Shown one piece after another: positions 55,832-64,000 of a stretch of DNA of 64,000 nt. The stretch lies in assembly GCF_900117445.1 (NCBI RefSeq), contig NZ_FPEJ01000005.1, positions 310,001-374,000 of the forward strand. Reading direction: 5' to 3'. The notes below the pieces were generated by a model. It made no database searches. It had not been told where the DNA came from and saw only the letters and a program-made list of their open reading frames with translations. Made by a program: the position numbers and the translations under genes. The DNA comes from Hyphomicrobium sp. NDB2Meth4. Its GTDB lineage: Bacteria; Pseudomonadota; Alphaproteobacteria; Rhizobiales; Hyphomicrobiaceae. How positions within the stretch are numbered: the first letter of the stretch is position 1; each line of letters opens with the position of its first letter.

Positions 55832-57160
55832 CTAGCCCGTCGTCACGGCCGTTTCGACGTCCGACGGATCGACCCGCCGCTCAAGCCCACGCGCCAGCTT
55901 CTCGCGGTCGAGCTCGCCCTCCCACGCCGACACCACGATCGTCGCCACACCGTTGCCGATGATATTGGTGAGCGCCCGGCACTCGCTCATGAACTTGTCG
56001 ATGCCGAGCACGATCGCCATGCCCGGCACCAGCGCCGGGCTGACCACCGCCAGCGTTGCCGCCAAGGCGACGAACCCTGCTCCCGTCACCCCGCTCGCCC
56101 CCTTTGACGTCAGCATCGCAACGCCGAGGATCACGAGCTGCTCGCCGAACGTCAGCTCCACGCCCAGCGCCTGCGCGATGAACAAGGTCGCCAGCGTCAG
56201 ATAGATGTTGGTGCCATCGAGATTGAACGAATAGCCGGTGGGCACGACCAGGCCCACCACCGACTTCGAGCATCCCAGCCTCTCCAGCTTCTCCATCAGC
56301 TGCGGCAGCGCGCTTTCCGATGAAGACGTGCCCAGCACCAAAAGCAGCTCATCGCGGATGTAAGCGAGGAAGCGGAACATGGAAAAACCCGCCGCCCGCG
56401 CGATCAGGCCCAGCACTACCACCACGAACAGCGCCGACGTCACATAGAACGCCGCGATCAGCCCCGCGAGATTGCCCAGCGCCGACGGGCCATACTTGCC
56501 GATCGTGTACGCCATGGCGCCGAACGCACCGATCGGCGCAGCCTTCATGATCACGGCGATCACGCCGAAGAAAGCGTGCCCCATATCATCGACCAGAGCG
56601 CGCACCGTGTGCCCGCGTTCGCCCAGCACCATCAGCGAGAACCCGAACAGGATCGAGATCAGCAGCACCTGCAAGATCTCGCCATCGGCAAACGCGCCAA
56701 CGAGACTGTTCGGGATGATGTGCAGGATGAACTCGACCGTCGACTGATGCGTCGCGCGGTTCGCATAGTCGGCAACAGCGGCGGCATCGGCCGTTCCGGA
56801 AAAACCGTCCCCGGGGCGCCACACATTGCCAACCACCAGGCCGAGCACCAGCGCCAGGGTCGACACCAGCTCGAAGTAGACGAGTGCTTTGACACCAACG
56901 CGCCCCACCTTCTTCGCATCCTCGATGTGCGAGATGCCCGACACAACGGTGCAGAAGATGATCGGCGCGATCGCCATCTTGATCAGCTTGATGAAGCCAT
57001 CACCGAGCGCCTTCATCCACGGACTTTCGGCGACGTGCGGCGCAAGCCAGCCGACCAGAAAGCCCAGCACAATAGCGAAGAGAACCTGCACGTAGAGCAG
57101 CCGGTAGAACGGCCGGCGTTTCGGCTTCACGTCCTGTCCCGCAACCGCCTCGGCCATCAT
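55832..57160 (-). CDS. Dicarboxylate/amino acid:cation symporter (DctA/GltP family)
   Basis: A 442-residue secondary transporter with eight helices and two re-entrant loops. It has the serine-rich hairpin [18 protein letters not shown], the metal/substrate motif [19 protein letters not shown], and [15 protein letters not shown]. It imports C4-dicarboxylates or acidic amino acids with Na+ or H+. A second Met follows the first. DctA itself is likely but the substrate is not proven. Confidence 0.9.
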   Translation of the reverse strand: MMAEAVAGQDVKPKRRPFYRLLYVQVLFAIVLGFLVGWLAPHVAESPWMKALGDGFIKLIKMAIAPIIFCTVVSGISHIEDAKKVGRVGVKALVYFELVSTLALVLGLVVGNVWRPGDGFSGTADAAAVADYANRATHQSTVEFILHIIPNSLVGAFADGEILQVLLISILFGFSLMVLGERGHTVRALVDDMGHAFFGVIAVIMKAAPIGAFGAMAYTIGKYGPSALGNLAGLIAAFYVTSALFVVVVLGLIARAAGFSMFRFLAYIRDELLLVLGTSSSESALPQLMEKLERLGCSKSVVGLVVPTGYSFNLDGTNIYLTLATLFIAQALGVELTFGEQLVILGVAMLTSKGASGVTGAGFVALAATLAVVSPALVPGMAIVLGIDKFMSECRALTNIIGNGVATIVVSAWEGELDREKLARGLERRVDPSDVETAVTTG

Positions 57161-57237
57161 CGCCCCCCGCTGGCTTCCCGCCGGGCGATCTAAGCAATTC
57201 GTCTTGCCACAGGCAATCAGTCGCTACTAATCGCGTC

Positions 57238-58482
57238 TCAGCCGACCGGTCCCGCAGGGGATTGCACATGCTCCGGCCTGATCCCGACGCCAACGATCCG
57301 CGCCGGGATACGCTGCAGCAGCGGGGTCCGCCCCAACAATCGCAATGCCCACGGCACTTGCAATGGCGCGGTCGAGCGCAGAACGGGCTGCGCGAAGCGG
57401 TTCTGTGCCAGCACCTGCAGACGCTGCGTCACCCGCGTGGGCAAGGTTCGCCGATGCTGGACCTTGGCAAGATCGAACGTCGTCAGCGTTCCATCCTTCA
57501 GCGGCTTCCAGAGAATATTGGCCGCCGCCACTGCATCCTGGATCGCAAGGTTGATCCCGACGCCCCCCACCGGCGACATCGCATGCGCCGCGTCGCCGAT
57601 GCAAAGCAGCCCGGTGCGGTACCACGTGCGCAGCCGATCGATCTTGACGCTCAGCAGTTTGACATCGTCCCACGTCTGCAATTCGTCGACACGCCCGGCA
57701 AGGAACGGCAACGCCGCGGCCAGCTTTTGGCGGAATGCCGGCAATCCCGCTGCCTTGATCCTGTCCGCGGCTTCCTTGGGAATGACATAGGCGATCTGGA
57801 AGTAGTCACCCCGATCGAGTACGGCGATGAAGCTGCCGGCATTGAGATGACCGCCCGTCTCAGGATCGCCAGGCTTGCGCGAGATCCGCATCCATAGAAC
57901 GTCGATCGGCGCGCCTACGTCCTCCACCGGAAGACCAGCCTTGGCACGTACCGTCGAATGACGCCCATCGCAGCCGACCGTCAGCGCCGCATGGACGTCA
58001 AGCGGTCCATTCGGCGTCAGTGCACGCACGCCCGCTATGCGGTGACGGTCGCGGATCAGGTCCACGACGTTCGCCTGCATCACCAGCTTGAAGTTCTTAT
58101 ACGCCCGCGCCTTCTCGGCGAGAAAATCCAGAAAGTCCCATTGCGGCATCAGCGCGATGAACGCATGCCGCTTCGGCAGAAACGAGAAGTCGGCGAAGGC
58201 GACGTCCTCTCCACCGATCTCGACCGACACCTTCTGCACCTTGTTGTGCGGCAGCTTCAGCAGCTCATCGAGCAGACCTAGCTCATCCATCAACTGCAGT
58301 GTTGAAGGATGAATGGTGTCTCCCCGGAAATCGCGCAGGAAGTCGGCGTGCTTCTCCAGCACCACCACTTCGATACCCGAGCGCGCCAACAGCAAACCCA
58401 GCACCATCCCCGCCGGACCACCGCCGACGATACAGCACGTGGTATCGAGACGTTCGGCCGGAGATGCTGCATCTCCGTTCAT
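57238..58482 (-). CDS. FAD-dependent monooxygenase-like protein (UbiH/PHBH fold)
   Basis: A 414-residue flavoprotein. The FAD-binding GxGxxG is TTCCIVGGGPAGMVLGLLLARSG, a second FAD contact is VGCDGRHSTVRAKAG (DG motif), and GLLCIGDAAHAMSPVGGVGINLAIQDA is the GD motif. It belongs to the aromatic hydroxylase family, substrate unknown. The ATG at 58482 overlaps the upstream stop in an ATGA arrangement; an ATG at 58497 is the other option. Confidence 0.85.
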   Translation of the reverse strand: MNGDAASPAERLDTTCCIVGGGPAGMVLGLLLARSGIEVVVLEKHADFLRDFRGDTIHPSTLQLMDELGLLDELLKLPHNKVQKVSVEIGGEDVAFADFSFLPKRHAFIALMPQWDFLDFLAEKARAYKNFKLVMQANVVDLIRDRHRIAGVRALTPNGPLDVHAALTVGCDGRHSTVRAKAGLPVEDVGAPIDVLWMRISRKPGDPETGGHLNAGSFIAVLDRGDYFQIAYVIPKEAADRIKAAGLPAFRQKLAAALPFLAGRVDELQTWDDVKLLSVKIDRLRTWYRTGLLCIGDAAHAMSPVGGVGINLAIQDAVAAANILWKPLKDGTLTTFDLAKVQHRRTLPTRVTQRLQVLAQNRFAQPVLRSTAPLQVPWALRLLGRTPLLQRIPARIVGVGIRPEHVQSPAGPVG

Positions 58483-58925
58483 CGATTGAATCCGCAAGCC
58501 TGCATCAGTCCCTCGAAGCGCTGTTCCGATTCTTTCTCGACACTGTTCACTTTTTCCGGTGCGACGCCGCTCTCCATCAATCCCTTGGTGATGGCGACAA
58601 CCTTGCTCGCACTTCCTTCGAGACTAGCCGTCAACACAAGTCGCAAGAAGCGCGATAGATCTGTGCCGGCCTTGTCGGCAAGACAGCTGCAACTGTCCTG
58701 CTGCTTCGGCACATTGCGCTTCTCGCACGCGTCCAGCAGTGCCTGCCGCTCCTCAGGCGGATAGCTGCCGCCGATCGCGAGGTCGGATTCCGTCACCTTC
58801 ACGCTTTCAATGCCGCTCGCCCAATAGACGACACCGATGATCGCCACCGCGCCGGCAATGAACAACACGCCGAAAATCAGCAGCCCCCACTTCAGCACCG
58901 TCAGCTGTCGCGATGCATTTGCCAT
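58479..58925 (-). CDS. Single-pass membrane protein, unknown
   Basis: A 148-residue protein. An N-terminal helix (GLLIFGVLFIAGAVAIIGVVYW, residues 14-35) is followed by a periplasmic part with four cysteines (LLDACEKRNVPKQQDSCSCLAD and MQACGF) that could form disulfides. No known family recognised. It overlaps the flavoprotein start and lies 6 bases downstream of the next membrane gene, suggesting a three-gene unit. Confidence 0.6.
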   Translation of the reverse strand: MANASRQLTVLKWGLLIFGVLFIAGAVAIIGVVYWASGIESVKVTESDLAIGGSYPPEERQALLDACEKRNVPKQQDSCSCLADKAGTDLSRFLRLVLTASLEGSASKVVAITKGLMESGVAPEKVNSVEKESEQRFEGLMQACGFNR

Positions 58926-58931
58926 CTCAGA

Positions 58932-59471
58932 TCACCCGTAAGCCTTGCCAGCGCCGCCGGGTATACCGGACCCGTCTGTCGAACGTTTGAACCACAAAAG
59001 CGCAAAGCCGATGACCGGCAGCAGAATATCCGAATAGAGCATCACGCCGGCATTGCCTGGCGCCATGTTCCCCGTCTCCGCGATGTTGCGGACGTGCCCG
59101 ATCGCAGCGCCCCATTGGAAAAGCGCCGGCCCGAGGATAGCCGCCAGCCGCACCATGCAGTTGCCCTTGAAGGCGAGCAGCCCCACCGCCGCAAAACCAA
59201 GACTTGCATAGCCCACCTCGGCCTGGAACGGGCTATTCGCCCAGCCGATGAAGCTCGCCGCCACATCGCCGAAGAACACGTGGACCACGAAGTTGTAGAA
59301 GTAGGCGATCGCCACAGTGAACAAGATGAAGTAGGCGAGCAGCTCTTCCGCCACGTTGTCGAGCGCGAAGCCGCCCGGCTTCAACGCGATCGCGATCAGT
59401 GCAGCGACCACGCCGAACACAAAAAACGTCAGCGTGAAGTTGCTCATCGCCAGTCGAATGAGCTCGCCCAT
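58932..59471 (-). CDS. Multi-pass membrane protein, DUF6790-like
   Basis: A 179-residue protein with about five transmembrane helices (LTFFVFGVVAALIAIAL; FILFTVAIAYFYNFVVHVFF; and others) and the segment GWANSPFQAEVGYASLGFAAVGLLAF that I associate with DUF6790; this assignment is moderate. The ATG at 59471 follows AGAGG by 5 bases. First gene of the likely unit with 58479-58925 and the flavoprotein. Function unknown. Confidence 0.7.
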   Translation of the reverse strand: MGELIRLAMSNFTLTFFVFGVVAALIAIALKPGGFALDNVAEELLAYFILFTVAIAYFYNFVVHVFFGDVAASFIGWANSPFQAEVGYASLGFAAVGLLAFKGNCMVRLAAILGPALFQWGAAIGHVRNIAETGNMAPGNAGVMLYSDILLPVIGFALLWFKRSTDGSGIPGGAGKAYG

Positions 59472-59683
59472 GTGAACCTCTGTTACCGATAGGTTTATCT
59501 GCATCGCAACATAGTTCGGCGGTTCCTAAGACCGCGTGTGCGGAACGAGAGTTTACAAAATTTCAATTCCAAATTTTGCAACGATATAGCCTTGCCGTCC
59601 CGGCATGACGAAACCATTTTCCCTTCAGCCCTGCCGACAGAAGCAGGTGCGTATGGACGACAGCAACCCAATCGGAGGAAGCA

Positions 59684-59983
59684 ATGAAGGTTCTCACCGC
59701 CGTAGCAGCCGCAGCGTTTGCTCTCGCCCTTGCCGGACCCGCAGCCGCGGCCGTCACGGTCAAGAACACATCAGCCGGCGAGTTCACTGTTGGCGTCGAC
59801 CTCGGTAATTCCGAAAAGGTCGAGACCATCGCCGCTGGCAAGGAGATCAAGGTCGATTGCCCCGAAGGCTGTGGCATCACCGGCCCCTGGGGCTTCTCCT
59901 GGAAGGTCAAGGGAGATGATGTCATCAGCTCCAACGGCGAGTCGCTGATCTCCGTTCAGGAGCCCGGCGAGAAGAAGAAATAA
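59684..59983 (+). CDS. Small secreted protein, unknown
   Basis: A 99-residue protein with a clear signal peptide (residues 1-23, AGPAAAA) and a mature part of about 75 residues with a Cys pair in DCPEGCGI. The ATG follows GGAGG. A good terminator closes the gene. No family recognised. Confidence 0.72.
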   Translation: MKVLTAVAAAAFALALAGPAAAAVTVKNTSAGEFTVGVDLGNSEKVETIAAGKEIKVDCPEGCGITGPWGFSWKVKGDDVISSNGESLISVQEPGEKKK

Positions 59984-60019
59984 CGACTAGCAATCTTACG
60001 GGCGATGTTTGCGCCCGCA

Positions 60020-60052
60020 GGCCGCGGAACCCGTCTTCCGCGGCCTTTTTTC
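60020..60052 (+). terminator. Terminator after the small secreted protein gene
   Basis: GGCCGCGGAA and TTCCGCGGCC pair around CCCGTC and are followed by TTTTTTCTT. Confidence 0.9.
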
Positions 60053-60192
60053 TTGCCCGATGCGATTAGCTCTGCCCGCGCCGACCCATCTGCGCCTGCG
60101 CGTGCCTCAATACCTTTCGCGCGACCGCTCGCATGCCTATGTCAGTCGCACAGACCGCAAGCTCACCTTTCGACTGGCACCAGCCTCGCCGC

Positions 60193-60471
60193 ATGAAAAT
60201 CCCCTCCCCCTGCATCGACGTCTGCAAGTTCAGCAATGCCGGCCATTGCATCGGCTGCGGCATGACGAAGAAGCAGAAAAAGAAGTTCAAGCGGCTGGAC
60301 GGCAAGAAGGCCAAGCGCCGGTTCATCGGATGCTTGCGCGTCCAGCAGTTCCAGATCGGCCTCAAGGTCAATTGGGAGCGCGCCTACCGCCGCCGCTGCC
60401 GCAAGAAGCGCCTGGACTGCCCCCTCGATCACCCCGCATTGGCCAGCGCGCCGGCGCCTGCCGAGAGCTGA
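60193..60471 (+). CDS. DUF1289-like small cysteine protein
   Basis: A 92-residue protein starting MKIPSPCIDVCKFSNAGHCIGCGMT, the CxxxC...CxxC pattern of DUF1289, followed by a strongly basic segment (KKQKKKFKRLDGKKAKRR). The family is small, likely metal-binding and uncharacterised. Upstream ATGs at 60133 and 60139 are in frame; the family pattern begins at 60193. Confidence 0.7.
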   Translation: MKIPSPCIDVCKFSNAGHCIGCGMTKKQKKKFKRLDGKKAKRRFIGCLRVQQFQIGLKVNWERAYRRRCRKKRLDCPLDHPALASAPAPAES

Positions 60472-60632
60472 GCAACGGTCTCAGCAAACTCCGAACACGG
60501 CCAGCAACACGCCGAAACAACGGAAACACTGCGAAACCAATCGCCCGTTTTCGAGCATATCGCCGCCGCACTAGAGTTCGGCTGCGCGCCCAATAAGGCT
60601 TGTCTCGCTTTCGCTACGAACCGACGGGAAAC

Positions 60633-61232
60633 ATGCATAGACGCTCCTCGCATCGCGCCATGTCTGCGCTGATCAAGCACGGCATGGCACTGCCCCTCCT
60701 CGCGTCATTGCTCGGATGCGCACCCATCGGCGGCCCCATGGGAGGTAACCCCGGTCCCGGACAGAATGTGAGCGAAGCCGATCGCATGTTCGTCATGGCC
60801 GCGAACACGTGGGACCGCAACCACGACGGCCAGGTCACCTGCGGCGAGTGGCAGGCTTATGTGATCGAACTCGTAGCCACCGTGGACAAATCGAAGGACG
60901 GCGCGCTGAGCGAGGAGGAGTTTGCAAAGCTCGTACAAACGGACCGCCTGTTTGCCACCGCCGGATTCAAATATTGGGACACCAACAAGGATGGCAAAGT
61001 CACCCGTCCCGAAATGCTCGAGCACACCAACCCGGCATTCACCTTGCTGGATCGCGATACCGACTGCGTTCTGACATCGACGGAACTTTCCGCTGCCCGC
61101 TCGATACAGAGCTCGCCTGAAGGCGGAGGCGGACCGCCGGGCGGCGGTGGCCCCGGACGCGGCGGCCCTGGTGGCGGATCCGGGAGTTCTCCAGACATGG
61201 GCGGAGGCTCCAGCAGCTCCTGGCCGAACTGA
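60633..61232 (+). CDS. EF-hand calcium-binding lipoprotein
   Basis: A 199-residue protein with a lipoprotein-type signal (ALPLLASLLGC) and four EF-hand loops: DRNHDGQVTCGEW, DKSKDGALSEEEF, DTNKDGKVTRPEM and a degenerate DRDTDCVLTSTEL. The C-terminal 45 residues are Gly/Pro/Ser-rich. Likely periplasmic, calcium-binding. The start could also be the ATG at 60660. Confidence 0.82.
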   Translation: MHRRSSHRAMSALIKHGMALPLLASLLGCAPIGGPMGGNPGPGQNVSEADRMFVMAANTWDRNHDGQVTCGEWQAYVIELVATVDKSKDGALSEEEFAKLVQTDRLFATAGFKYWDTNKDGKVTRPEMLEHTNPAFTLLDRDTDCVLTSTELSAARSIQSSPEGGGGPPGGGGPGRGGPGGGSGSSPDMGGGSSSSWPN

Positions 61233-61243
61233 CCCCCGCTCGC

Positions 61244-61735
61244 TTAACCGCGGCGCGCGGCGACGATCTTCGCTACGTCGATCTTGCGCATATCCATCAT
61301 CGCCGCGAATGCGCGCTTCGCCTCATCGCCACCGATGGCGAGTGCCTCGGTCAGCACCCGCGGCGTGATCTGCCAGTTGACGCCCCACTTGTCCTTGCAC
61401 CAGCCGCAGGCGCTCTCCTGCCCGCCGTTTCCGACGATCGCGTTCCAGTAGCGGTCCGTCTCTTCCTGGTCGTCGGTCGCGATCTGAAATGAGAAGGCTT
61501 CCGACTGCTTGAACGCCGGTCCGCCGTTGAGCCCGACGCACGCAATCCCCGCGACGGTGAATTGGACGACGAGCACATCGCCTTCCTGGCCCGACGGATA
61601 GTCGCCCGGGGCGCGCAGCACCGCATCCACCGCGCTGTCGGGAAAGGTTTGCGCATAGAAGTGTGCGGCAGCCTCCGCATCCTTGTCATACCAAATGCAG
61701 ACGGTGTTCTTGGGCGTCGCGCGTTCCTGCACCAT
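61244..61735 (-). CDS. VOC-superfamily (PhnB/3-demethylubiquinone-methyltransferase-like) protein
   Basis: A 163-residue protein of the VOC fold: TVCIWYDKDAEAAAHFYAQTFPDS and VLVVQFTVAGIACVGLNGGPAFKQSEAFSFQI, then CGWCKDKWGVNWQITPRVL. PhnB-like members are mostly uncharacterised. The ATG at 61735 is 6 bases after GGGAGG; one at 61762 is possible. Confidence 0.85.
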   Translation of the reverse strand: MVQERATPKNTVCIWYDKDAEAAAHFYAQTFPDSAVDAVLRAPGDYPSGQEGDVLVVQFTVAGIACVGLNGGPAFKQSEAFSFQIATDDQEETDRYWNAIVGNGGQESACGWCKDKWGVNWQITPRVLTEALAIGGDEAKRAFAAMMDMRKIDVAKIVAARRG

Positions 61736-61848
61736 CGGTCGGCCTCCCAATTGCGATTTCATGCTTCCCACCCCATGAAAGCATCGAATGCCCCGAGCAG
61801 TTCCGCCGCGAGGCGCAGCCTCACGCATGGGCACGCTCGCACGTTTCC

Positions 61849-62868
61849 TCAACGTGCGCAGATCGGCGTCGGCTGCGGAGGTGGCGCGGGGTGGGCTTTC
61901 TCATACCGCGCAACGATTGGCTCCAGCCGCTCTTTCGCCCAGAACCTCGGGGTACCTATCGCCGCCAGACACGACGCATTCCAATATGCCCCGCTGGCCG
62001 ACAAAGCCGACCCCGTCTTCACAGCCTTCGCGACCGCTTCGATGTCGCGCGATTCCGGATAGATGTAGAGCGTCGCCGGCTTCTCCTTCAGCATCCCGAC
62101 AATCCGCGAAGCATCCGCCGGCGACCAGCTCGTGCAGCCGCTGCTCCGCCCGTCGGAATAGTTCTCGATCGTACCCAGCGGCACGAAGCCTTTGGTGTCC
62201 GCGTAGGGGCTGTCCGGCTTTTTGCTCAGGCACGCCTTTCGCAGCAGCACGGCCGCGTGTCCACCGATCTCGCGCTTTCGTGCATTGGCCGTCTCGCCTT
62301 CTCCATCGAACTGCACGAACGAGCGCATCAGCGGCGCCTGCTGTCCGCCGGGCCGGCGGTAATAGCCCTTGAATGACGTGGTCTGCTCGCTCGTCACATA
62401 AGCGCCGCCCGCCGTCAGGCTGGAACTCATGGCATTGCCGAAATTGCGCGCGCAGACCTTGCCGTTGGAAAAGTCCACAATGCCCAGCAGACGACGCCCG
62501 CCACCGTGGCCCGCGGAAATCGCCTCGAACGACCGCTTTGCTTCGCAGATGATATAGAACCGCCGCCCCAGTTGCCCGTTGCTCAACTTGCTCGGGCGCG
62601 TCGCGTCCATGGCGAAGTAGCAGGGGTTGCTCGCCGTCCCCGCACGCGTCTTCCGCAGATAGAGCGCGCGCGCACGCTCCAGCACCACGGGAGCGATCTG
62701 CCCGTCATTGTAGCCAACGTGGGCACGCAACCAAGCGGGTACACCTGTCAGCGGGTCGGCCGCAAAACAACTACCCGACCAGACGAGCGCCGCGGCAGCC
62801 ATGATCAGTCCGCCAGCGATGCGATCGAGATGGCGCGTTCGTGACGGCAAGAGCGAAATTCCCCTCAC
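61849..62868 (-). CDS. Murein L,D-transpeptidase-like secreted protein
   Basis: A 339-residue protein with a signal peptide (cleavage about AGSCFAADP, residue 37). A catalytic-type segment GRSSGCTSWSP with Cys245 and His204 (REIGGHAAV) resembles the L,D-transpeptidase catalytic-domain-like (YkuD_2) family. The N-terminal part (WLRAHVGYNDGQIAPVVLERARALYL) is also family-typical. It probably acts on peptidoglycan in the periplasm. Confidence 0.78.
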   Translation of the reverse strand: MRGISLLPSRTRHLDRIAGGLIMAAAALVWSGSCFAADPLTGVPAWLRAHVGYNDGQIAPVVLERARALYLRKTRAGTASNPCYFAMDATRPSKLSNGQLGRRFYIICEAKRSFEAISAGHGGGRRLLGIVDFSNGKVCARNFGNAMSSSLTAGGAYVTSEQTTSFKGYYRRPGGQQAPLMRSFVQFDGEGETANARKREIGGHAAVLLRKACLSKKPDSPYADTKGFVPLGTIENYSDGRSSGCTSWSPADASRIVGMLKEKPATLYIYPESRDIEAVAKAVKTGSALSASGAYWNASCLAAIGTPRFWAKERLEPIVARYEKAHPAPPPQPTPICAR

Positions 62869-62993
62869 GAGTTTCCTCTATGAACCAATTGCGCGTGCTT
62901 TGGCCCAGTGATCCCGCGCACTTGGGCGCCTCATTATGGCATCGAAATGATGACACCCGAACCCCATACCGCCGGGTCATTGTGACACCTCGA

Positions 62994-63683
62994 TCAGCAC
63001 GCGCCGTTCATCGTCGCCCGCCACCGCGCCAGCAGCTTTGCGCGCGACCCCGGATACCGTTGTGCGGAAATTTCCGCGCGGCGCACGCGGTCGGTGCGGA
63101 AGTGGCGAAAATCATCACGCATTTCGCACCACGCGATGACGATCCGCGACATCTCGAAATATCCCAGCGCCAACGGCCAGATGACACGCGTCGTCGCCCT
63201 GCCCTTCTCGTCGCTGTAGGCAATCTCGACCTTGCGACAATTGCGGATGGCAGCGCGCAGCGAAGCCACATCGATCGTCTCGTCCGGCAATTCCAGAGGC
63301 CACCGCGGCGCATCGACAGCCGGCTCGAACAGCACCGGCTTCAAGTGCACCGGCAGCATCTGGCCGATCTTGGCAACGACATCGGCCGCCGCCCGCGCCA
63401 GCGAGGCATCGCCTCGCGCTTCCACCCAGCGCAGCCCGACGAGCATCGCTTCGATCTCGTCGGCGTTGAACATGAGTGGTGGCAGATCGTAGCCGTCGCC
63501 GAGAACGTAGCCGATGCCGGCTTCGCCGCGGATTGGCACACCCTCGTCAATCAGTCCGGCGATGTCGCGATAGACGGTGCGCTGACACACCTCCAGCTCG
63601 TCCGCGATGACGCTCGCCGTCACCGGCCTGCGGTGACGTCGCAATATCTGCAGCAATCGAAGGAGTCGGTCTGCGCGCGCCAT
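62994..63683 (-). CDS. YafY-type HTH/WYL-domain transcriptional regulator
   Basis: A 229-residue protein. An N-terminal helix-turn-helix (ADRLLRLLQILRRHRRPVTASVIADELEVCQRTVYRDIAGL) is followed by a WYL-type ligand domain (residues about 150-215, VEIAYSDEKGRATTRVIWPLALGYFEMSRIVIAWCEMRDDFRHFRTDRV). It is divergent from the GST-like gene and lies next to a strong inverted repeat, presumably its operator. Confidence 0.88.
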   Translation of the reverse strand: MARADRLLRLLQILRRHRRPVTASVIADELEVCQRTVYRDIAGLIDEGVPIRGEAGIGYVLGDGYDLPPLMFNADEIEAMLVGLRWVEARGDASLARAAADVVAKIGQMLPVHLKPVLFEPAVDAPRWPLELPDETIDVASLRAAIRNCRKVEIAYSDEKGRATTRVIWPLALGYFEMSRIVIAWCEMRDDFRHFRTDRVRRAEISAQRYPGSRAKLLARWRATMNGAC

Positions 63684-63703
63684 GGATGACTACTGCCAGA
63701 ACA

Positions 63704-63726
63704 CTACTGACCATTGTTGTCAGTAG
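63704..63726. promoter_or_regulatory. Operator-like inverted repeat between WYL regulator and GST
   Basis: CTACTGAC-N7-GTCAGTAG is a perfect 8-base inverted repeat, with further half-sites (TACTGCCAG at 63691, GTCAGTAC at 63730). It sits in the 87-base divergent promoter space, as expected for autoregulation and control of the GST gene. Confidence 0.7.
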
Positions 63727-63770
63727 CATGTCAGTACGGTCTGCGGCAGCAAAACTCAAACAGGTGCCCG

Positions 63771-64000
63771 ATGATCACATTGTATGCCTTTGGCCCCAAT
63801 TTCGGACTGCCTGACTCCAGCCCCTTCGTCACCAAGGCCGACGTGCTGCTGAAAATGTCAGGCCTGCCCTACCGCGTCGACACCACCGGTTTCCGCAAGG
63901 CGCCCAAGGGCAAGCTCCCCTACATCGAGGATGATGGCCTCATCGTCGCCGACTCGACCTTCATCCGGCTCCATCTGCAGCGCCGCTATGCAACGGATTT
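63771..64000 (+). CDS. Glutathione S-transferase-like protein, 3' end cut
   Basis: The gene leaves the right edge after 76 codons. The visible N-terminus (MITLYAFGPNFGLPDSSPF, then KADVLLKMSGLPYRV and KGKLPYIEDDGLIVADSTFI) is a thioredoxin-fold GST domain with the cis-Pro (KLPYIEDDG) and the DS glutathione-contact pair. The metaxin-like branch is likely. AGG lies 6 bases before the ATG. Confidence 0.82.
   Translation, partial: MITLYAFGPNFGLPDSSPFVTKADVLLKMSGLPYRVDTTGFRKAPKGKLPYIEDDGLIVADSTFIRLHLQRRYATD

Overview
The window looks like chromosomal DNA of a high-GC alphaproteobacterium. A Hyphomicrobium-like member of the Hyphomicrobiales is the best guess, but this rests on content rather than on a marker gene. 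Supporting signs are the block gyrA - coaD - peptidyl-prolyl isomerases - queA - tgt, a GTTC-N7-GTTC LexA box upstream of ssb, and a rhizobial-style hup/hyp hydrogenase locus. No prophage, insertion sequence or CRISPR array was seen.

Region 1 (1-13.9 kb) is a sulfur-acquisition island. It holds a tandem rhodanese, an aliphatic-sulfonate system (ssuDCB with a flavoprotein on one strand, ssuA divergent), a family 2A encapsulin shell gene overlapping a cysteine desulfurase that carries a long disordered N-terminal cargo domain, an HAD phosphatase, an orphan periplasmic sulfate-binding protein, a catalytically dead RBBP9/YdeN-like hydrolase and a CysB-type regulator. Together they suggest that the cell scavenges sulfonate and sulfate under sulfur limitation and handles cysteine sulfur inside a protein nanocompartment. 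The encapsulin pair is the most notable system in the window.

Region 2 (14.2-34.7 kb, all minus strand) is a complete uptake [NiFe]-hydrogenase locus. In transcription order it reads hupS-hupL-hupE-hupC, a terminator, then hupD-F-G-H-I-J-K, hypA-B-C-D-E, hoxA-hupT-hupU-hupV and hypF. The small subunit has the two extra cysteines of oxygen-tolerant (group 1d) enzymes. Two nearly identical sigma-54 promoters lie upstream of hupS and of hupD, matching the NtrC-type activator HoxA and the H2-sensing HupUV/HupT pair encoded in the same locus. Next to it are a CBS-domain protein and a TonB-dependent receptor (34.8-37.8 kb), the latter possibly serving nickel uptake.

Region 3 (38-53 kb) is mostly core genome: tRNA-Lys(UUU), an EamA exporter, tgt, queA, small membrane proteins, two cyclophilins, coaD, an OmpW porin and a Crp/Fnr regulator sharing an intergenic region that contains a perfect FNR-type box, gyrA (with Asn-Leu at the quinolone-region positions 82/83, E. 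coli numbering), a PRC-barrel protein, a P-loop protein, a tandem-domain secreted protein, and ssb with a LexA box.

Region 4 (53-64 kb) holds a membrane pentapeptide-repeat protein, a YkgJ-type Cys-cluster protein, a DctA-type symporter, a flavin monooxygenase-like protein, several small membrane or secreted proteins, an EF-hand lipoprotein, a VOC protein, an L,D-transpeptidase-like protein, and a WYL-domain regulator divergent from a GST-like gene, with a perfect inverted repeat between them. Both window ends cut genes (the rhodanese at left, the GST at right).
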